Below are positions 61,425 to 64,000 of a stretch of 64,000 nucleotides of DNA, piece by piece. The position numbers and the translations under genes were made by a program. Position 1 is the first letter of the stretch; each line of letters starts with the position of its first letter. The notes beneath the pieces were generated by a model. That model saw only the letters and a program-made list of their open reading frames with translations, did not search any database and was not told the origin of the DNA. Source of the stretch: Polyangium sp. y55x31 (GTDB taxonomy: Bacteria > Myxococcota_A > Polyangia > Polyangiales > Polyangiaceae); contig NZ_JARZHG010000001.1 of the NCBI RefSeq assembly GCF_029946505.1, forward strand, positions 620,001-684,000, in the 5' to 3' direction.

Positions 61425-61895
61425 GTGAACGCAGCGGACCTTGCCACCGAGCGCAAGCTGATTGCCAATCGGCTGCCGTCCTTCGTCGAAGTCCTCGCGC
61501 GTGCGGAGGACGGGTCGATGCCGCGCTTGGCGCCGGCTCTCGAAAGAGCCTTTCCGATCCTCGGGCCCGCGGGCGAGCGGATCACCGTCGGCAACTACGG
61601 CATCGTCGAGGACGACGAGAGCGTCGACTTCGTCCTGGGCTGCTACCTCGAGACGCCTTCCGCCCCCCGGAGCGCGATGTGGCTCTGGGTGTACACGTTC
61701 CCAGACGACCTCGGCGACAGCGTCCTCCGGTTCGACGGCGTTCGTATGGTGGTGCCGGTCGAGAATGTCGTTCGCCGGCTCTCCCGCCGCATCGAAGCGT
61801 ATGGCGTGCGTGGTCGCTTTCGCTTCGCGACGCTCTCTCCCGAGAAGCGCGCGACGCTCGAGGACCTCCTGATCGGCAAATACCATGGGTTATGA
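61425..61895 (+). CDS. Hypothetical protein, coupled gene A
   Basis: 156 aa, GTG with GAGG upstream. Mixed fold: VDFVLGCYLETPSAPRSAMW, LWVYTFPDDLGDSVLRFDG. No known family. Overlaps the next gene by 11 bases. The size and pairing resemble immunity-like or SMI1-type small proteins, but I cannot assign one. Confidence 0.65.
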   Translation: MNAADLATERKLIANRLPSFVEVLARAEDGSMPRLAPALERAFPILGPAGERITVGNYGIVEDDESVDFVLGCYLETPSAPRSAMWLWVYTFPDDLGDSVLRFDGVRMVVPVENVVRRLSRRIEAYGVRGRFRFATLSPEKRATLEDLLIGKYHGL

Positions 61896-62331
61896 CCTCT
61901 ATCGCGCGGACCATCCCATCCTTCGGAGGGAGAGCGCGGTCGCGACGGAAACACCGGACGACGCGCGATACCTTCGCCTCGACGTTGGCGCCATGGAGCG
62001 GGTGCGCGAGGCGCTCGCGAACGTCGGCGTACTCAACGAGTCGTACCTACGCCCCTTGGTCCCGGCAGAAGGAGCCGAGCGGGACAGGGCCTTGCGCATC
62101 CAGGCTCCGGAGGGCGAAGGGGTTCCGCTCTTCAAGCTCTGTTTCAACGACGGCGCGTGGCTGAGCGAGCGAGAGTGTGCGCTCATGGCCGCCGGACTTC
62201 GGGCGATGCTCGAAGCTACGCGCGCGAAGCTCGAACCGCTCGAGCACGAACGCGAGCTCTTCGCGCTCCTGGAGTCGTTCGCGGTGTTCTGCGAAGGCTG
62301 CGCCGCCGCTGGCGGCTTCTTCGTTCACTGA
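61885..62331 (+). CDS. Hypothetical protein, coupled gene B
   Basis: 148 aa, starts MGYDLYRADHPILRRE. Helical; LRPLVPAEGAERDRAL and ECALMAAGLRAMLEATRAKL. No signal or known domain. Translationally coupled with gene A. Confidence 0.65.
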   Translation: MGYDLYRADHPILRRESAVATETPDDARYLRLDVGAMERVREALANVGVLNESYLRPLVPAEGAERDRALRIQAPEGEGVPLFKLCFNDGAWLSERECALMAAGLRAMLEATRAKLEPLEHERELFALLESFAVFCEGCAAAGGFFVH

Positions 62332-62451
62332 GCGACGGAGTTTTCTACCGAGGGTTCGTCCCGGAACTTGTTGAGATTGTTTGTCTGCCGTGCTCGGGAG
62401 TGCGAGGAGGCCGATTCCCACGCGCGGGGGAGGTGTGGTAGCGTCGCGGGC

Positions 62452-63807
62452 ATGCGCTTTTTTGCCACGATGCTCGTCGCAGTGGGGCTCCTCGCTGCGC
62501 CGGTGGAGCAGGCGTTCGCCGCAGACCGGACGCCGCTCAGCCTCTCCCTGCCGGTACAGCGGGTGACGCTGGAGAACGGGCTGCGGGTGGTGCTGTCTCC
62601 GGAGCCGGGCGCGCCGCGGGTCGGGGTGGTGGTGTCGTACGGGGTGGGGTCGCGGCACGAGGAGCGGGGACGCACCGGGTTCGCCCACCTCTTCGAGCAC
62701 ATGATGTTCCAGGGCAGCGGCAACGTGGAAAAGGGAGGGCATGCACGCCTGATCATGGGACGCGGGGGCAATGTCCAAGGGGGCACGGCGGCCGATGTCA
62801 CCCAGTTTTATGACAGCGCGCCCGCAGCAGAGCTGCCGCTCGTGCTCTGGCTGGAGGCGGACCGAATGAAATCGCTCGATGTGAGCGAGGAGAAATTCGA
62901 GAACCAGCGCCAGGTGGTCCGGGAGGAGGTGCAGGGCGGGCTCAATTCGCCTTATATTGCCGGGCTTCTTCGGCTCGATGAGCTGGTCTTCCAGGGATAC
63001 TGGCCTTACGCGCACTCGACCGGTGGATCGCTCGAGGATCTCGCGGCAGCACGGTTCCCCTGGGTGAAGGCGTTCCACGACGCCTATTATCGCCCGAACA
63101 ACGCAGTGCTATCGGTCACCGGGGGGTTCGAGCCGGGGGAGGCGCTTTCGCTGATTCGACGCTATTTCGGCGGCATCAGCGCCGGCAAGCTGCCCGAGGC
63201 CGTCGATCCGCCCATGCCCGAGCAGACCGCGCCGCGCGGCGAGGTGTACAAGGACGAGCTCGCGCGGACGCCGGCCGTGTACTACGGGATCGCGGTGCCG
63301 CCATGGCAGACGCCCGAGAACCATGCGCTCAAGCTCGCCTCGATCGCGCTCGGCGGCGGCGCGAGCTCGCGCTTGCACCGGCGGCTGGTGAAGGACAAGG
63401 CCCTGGCCCAGGAGGCCGACACGAGCTGGGACGTGATCAAAATCGGGCCGCAACTCCTCACCGCGGGCGCCAAGCTCACGGCCGGCGCGTCCATGCCCGA
63501 GGTGAAGCGGATCATCGAGGAGGAGCTCGACCGCCTCGGCAAGGAGCCGCTCTCCGCCGCCGAACTCGAGGGGGCTCGCCGCAAGGCGCAGCTCGAGCTC
63601 GTGAGCTACGTGGAGGACACGCTCGGGCGCGCCGTCTTCCTCGGCATCTGTGAGCTCTACTTCGGCGACGCGCGCCTCCTCAACGAGGAGCTGCCCCGCT
63701 ACCAGCGGCTGACCGCCGAGGACGTGCGCCGCGCGGCCGCGAAATACCTGGCGCCGGCGCGACGCTCGGTGGTGGAGATCCTCCCGAAAGCCGAGGTGAA
63801 GCCGTGA
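62452..63807 (+). CDS. M16-family zinc metallopeptidase, periplasmic
   Basis: 451 aa from ATG 62452. Signal peptide (ATMLVAVGLLAAPVEQAFA, cleavage near FAADRT). Inverted zinc motif HLFEH in FAHLFEHMMF at about 78-88, catalytic Glu further on in VVREEVQGG. Two M16 domains (N and C) of the family. Pitrilysin-like; processes peptides in the periplasm. Its stop overlaps the next gene (GTGA), which likely encodes the second, inactive subunit or a partner. Confidence 0.92.
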   Translation: MRFFATMLVAVGLLAAPVEQAFAADRTPLSLSLPVQRVTLENGLRVVLSPEPGAPRVGVVVSYGVGSRHEERGRTGFAHLFEHMMFQGSGNVEKGGHARLIMGRGGNVQGGTAADVTQFYDSAPAAELPLVLWLEADRMKSLDVSEEKFENQRQVVREEVQGGLNSPYIAGLLRLDELVFQGYWPYAHSTGGSLEDLAAARFPWVKAFHDAYYRPNNAVLSVTGGFEPGEALSLIRRYFGGISAGKLPEAVDPPMPEQTAPRGEVYKDELARTPAVYYGIAVPPWQTPENHALKLASIALGGGASSRLHRRLVKDKALAQEADTSWDVIKIGPQLLTAGAKLTAGASMPEVKRIIEEELDRLGKEPLSAAELEGARRKAQLELVSYVEDTLGRAVFLGICELYFGDARLLNEELPRYQRLTAEDVRRAAAKYLAPARRSVVEILPKAEVKP

Positions 63808-64000
63808 GCGCGCGCCGCACGATGGGGTCATGGCTCGCCGTCGCCGCGCTCGTCGCGGGCTGCGGGGCGCCGCCCGTGAAAGATACGCTCGCGACGGCGA
63901 AGACGGCGAATACGGCGAAGGAGGCGCCGCCTGCGCCCCCGAAAGCCCGGGAGGAGCCCCCGCCGCCCGCCCCGCCCGCGGAGACACGCGTGCCCGCCCC
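63804..64000 (+). CDS. Lipoprotein, partner of the M16 peptidase (partial)
   Basis: GTG overlapping the peptidase stop, then the leader GSWLAVAALVAGCGAPPV with lipobox V-A-G-C, and a Pro/Ala/Lys linker that reaches the window edge. The family often has a second M16-type subunit as the next gene, so that is a likely identity. C-terminal part not in view. Confidence 0.7.
   Translation, partial: MSARRTMGSWLAVAALVAGCGAPPVKDTLATAKTANTAKEAPPAPPKAREEPPPPAPPAETRVPA

Noticed and set aside
59158-64000. A third attachment copy that would close the second element
   Set aside because: No further copy of the tRNA 3' core is visible up to the window edge.

Overview
The window is high-GC DNA with short gene spacing, many lipoproteins with long Pro/Ala/Gly-rich linkers, PEGA/TPR, RCC1-like and beta-propeller surface proteins, and frequent GTG starts. 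This points to a large-genome myxobacterium (Myxococcota, most likely Polyangiales such as Polyangium or Sorangium). That is inferred from gene content; there is no marker gene that fixes the species.

Left part, 1-23.4 kb: chromosomal genes. They include an Lgt-like membrane acyltransferase, a glycogen-binding-like/EEP nuclease fusion, an ATP-grasp enzyme, a trypsin-like lipoprotein, an exported-looking zinc alcohol dehydrogenase with an SDR partner, a ferric-reductase/cytochrome b5 pair divergent from a small haem lipoprotein, CorC/HlyC and MgtE ion transporters, a CreB/CreC-like two-component pair and undecaprenyl diphosphate synthase. This part is scattered with copied gene fragments: a second 5' end of the protease gene at 11.4 kb, and shuffled pieces of mgtE, corC and the ATP-grasp gene around 18.0-18.25 and 20.04-20.18 kb. 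A 150-bp direct repeat brackets a 2.3-kb block there.

Middle, 23.49-58.04 kb: a 34.5-kb integrated element at the 3' end of a tRNA-Arg(UCU) gene. The integrase gene reads into the tRNA and shares a perfect 145-bp direct repeat (23492-23636 and 58041-58185) with the right boundary. In order it carries: the integrase and a control region; a rightward module of ten small genes (coiled-coil and membrane proteins, a beta-rich protein, a transglutaminase-like protein with a long Asp/Glu tail, a lytic transglycosylase) that looks virion-like but has no recognisable terminase, portal, HK97 capsid or tail gene; a type I restriction-modification operon with an EcsC-like gene inside; a PEGA protein and Cys-rich lipoprotein pair; an Xre regulator operon; a sigma factor with a membrane anchor; a tightly coupled leftward operon of small genes with a DNA methyltransferase; a divergent repressor; a PriPol primase with a VirE-type helicase; and a promoter-led operon with a zincin metallopeptidase. 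I read it as a prophage or phage-like integrative element with an unfamiliar structural module and defence cargo.

Right part, 58.04-64 kb: the perfect repeat is followed by a deleted second copy of the left end of a related element (integrase 3' end, operator region, the 117-aa gene), so related elements have used this tRNA site more than once. A lectin fragment and an IS5-type transposase tail lie in the same scar. Ordinary myxobacterial genes resume at 59.3 kb: a small lipoprotein, an RCC1-like lipoprotein, two small coupled unknowns and an M16 peptidase followed by a coupled lipoprotein cut by the window edge.
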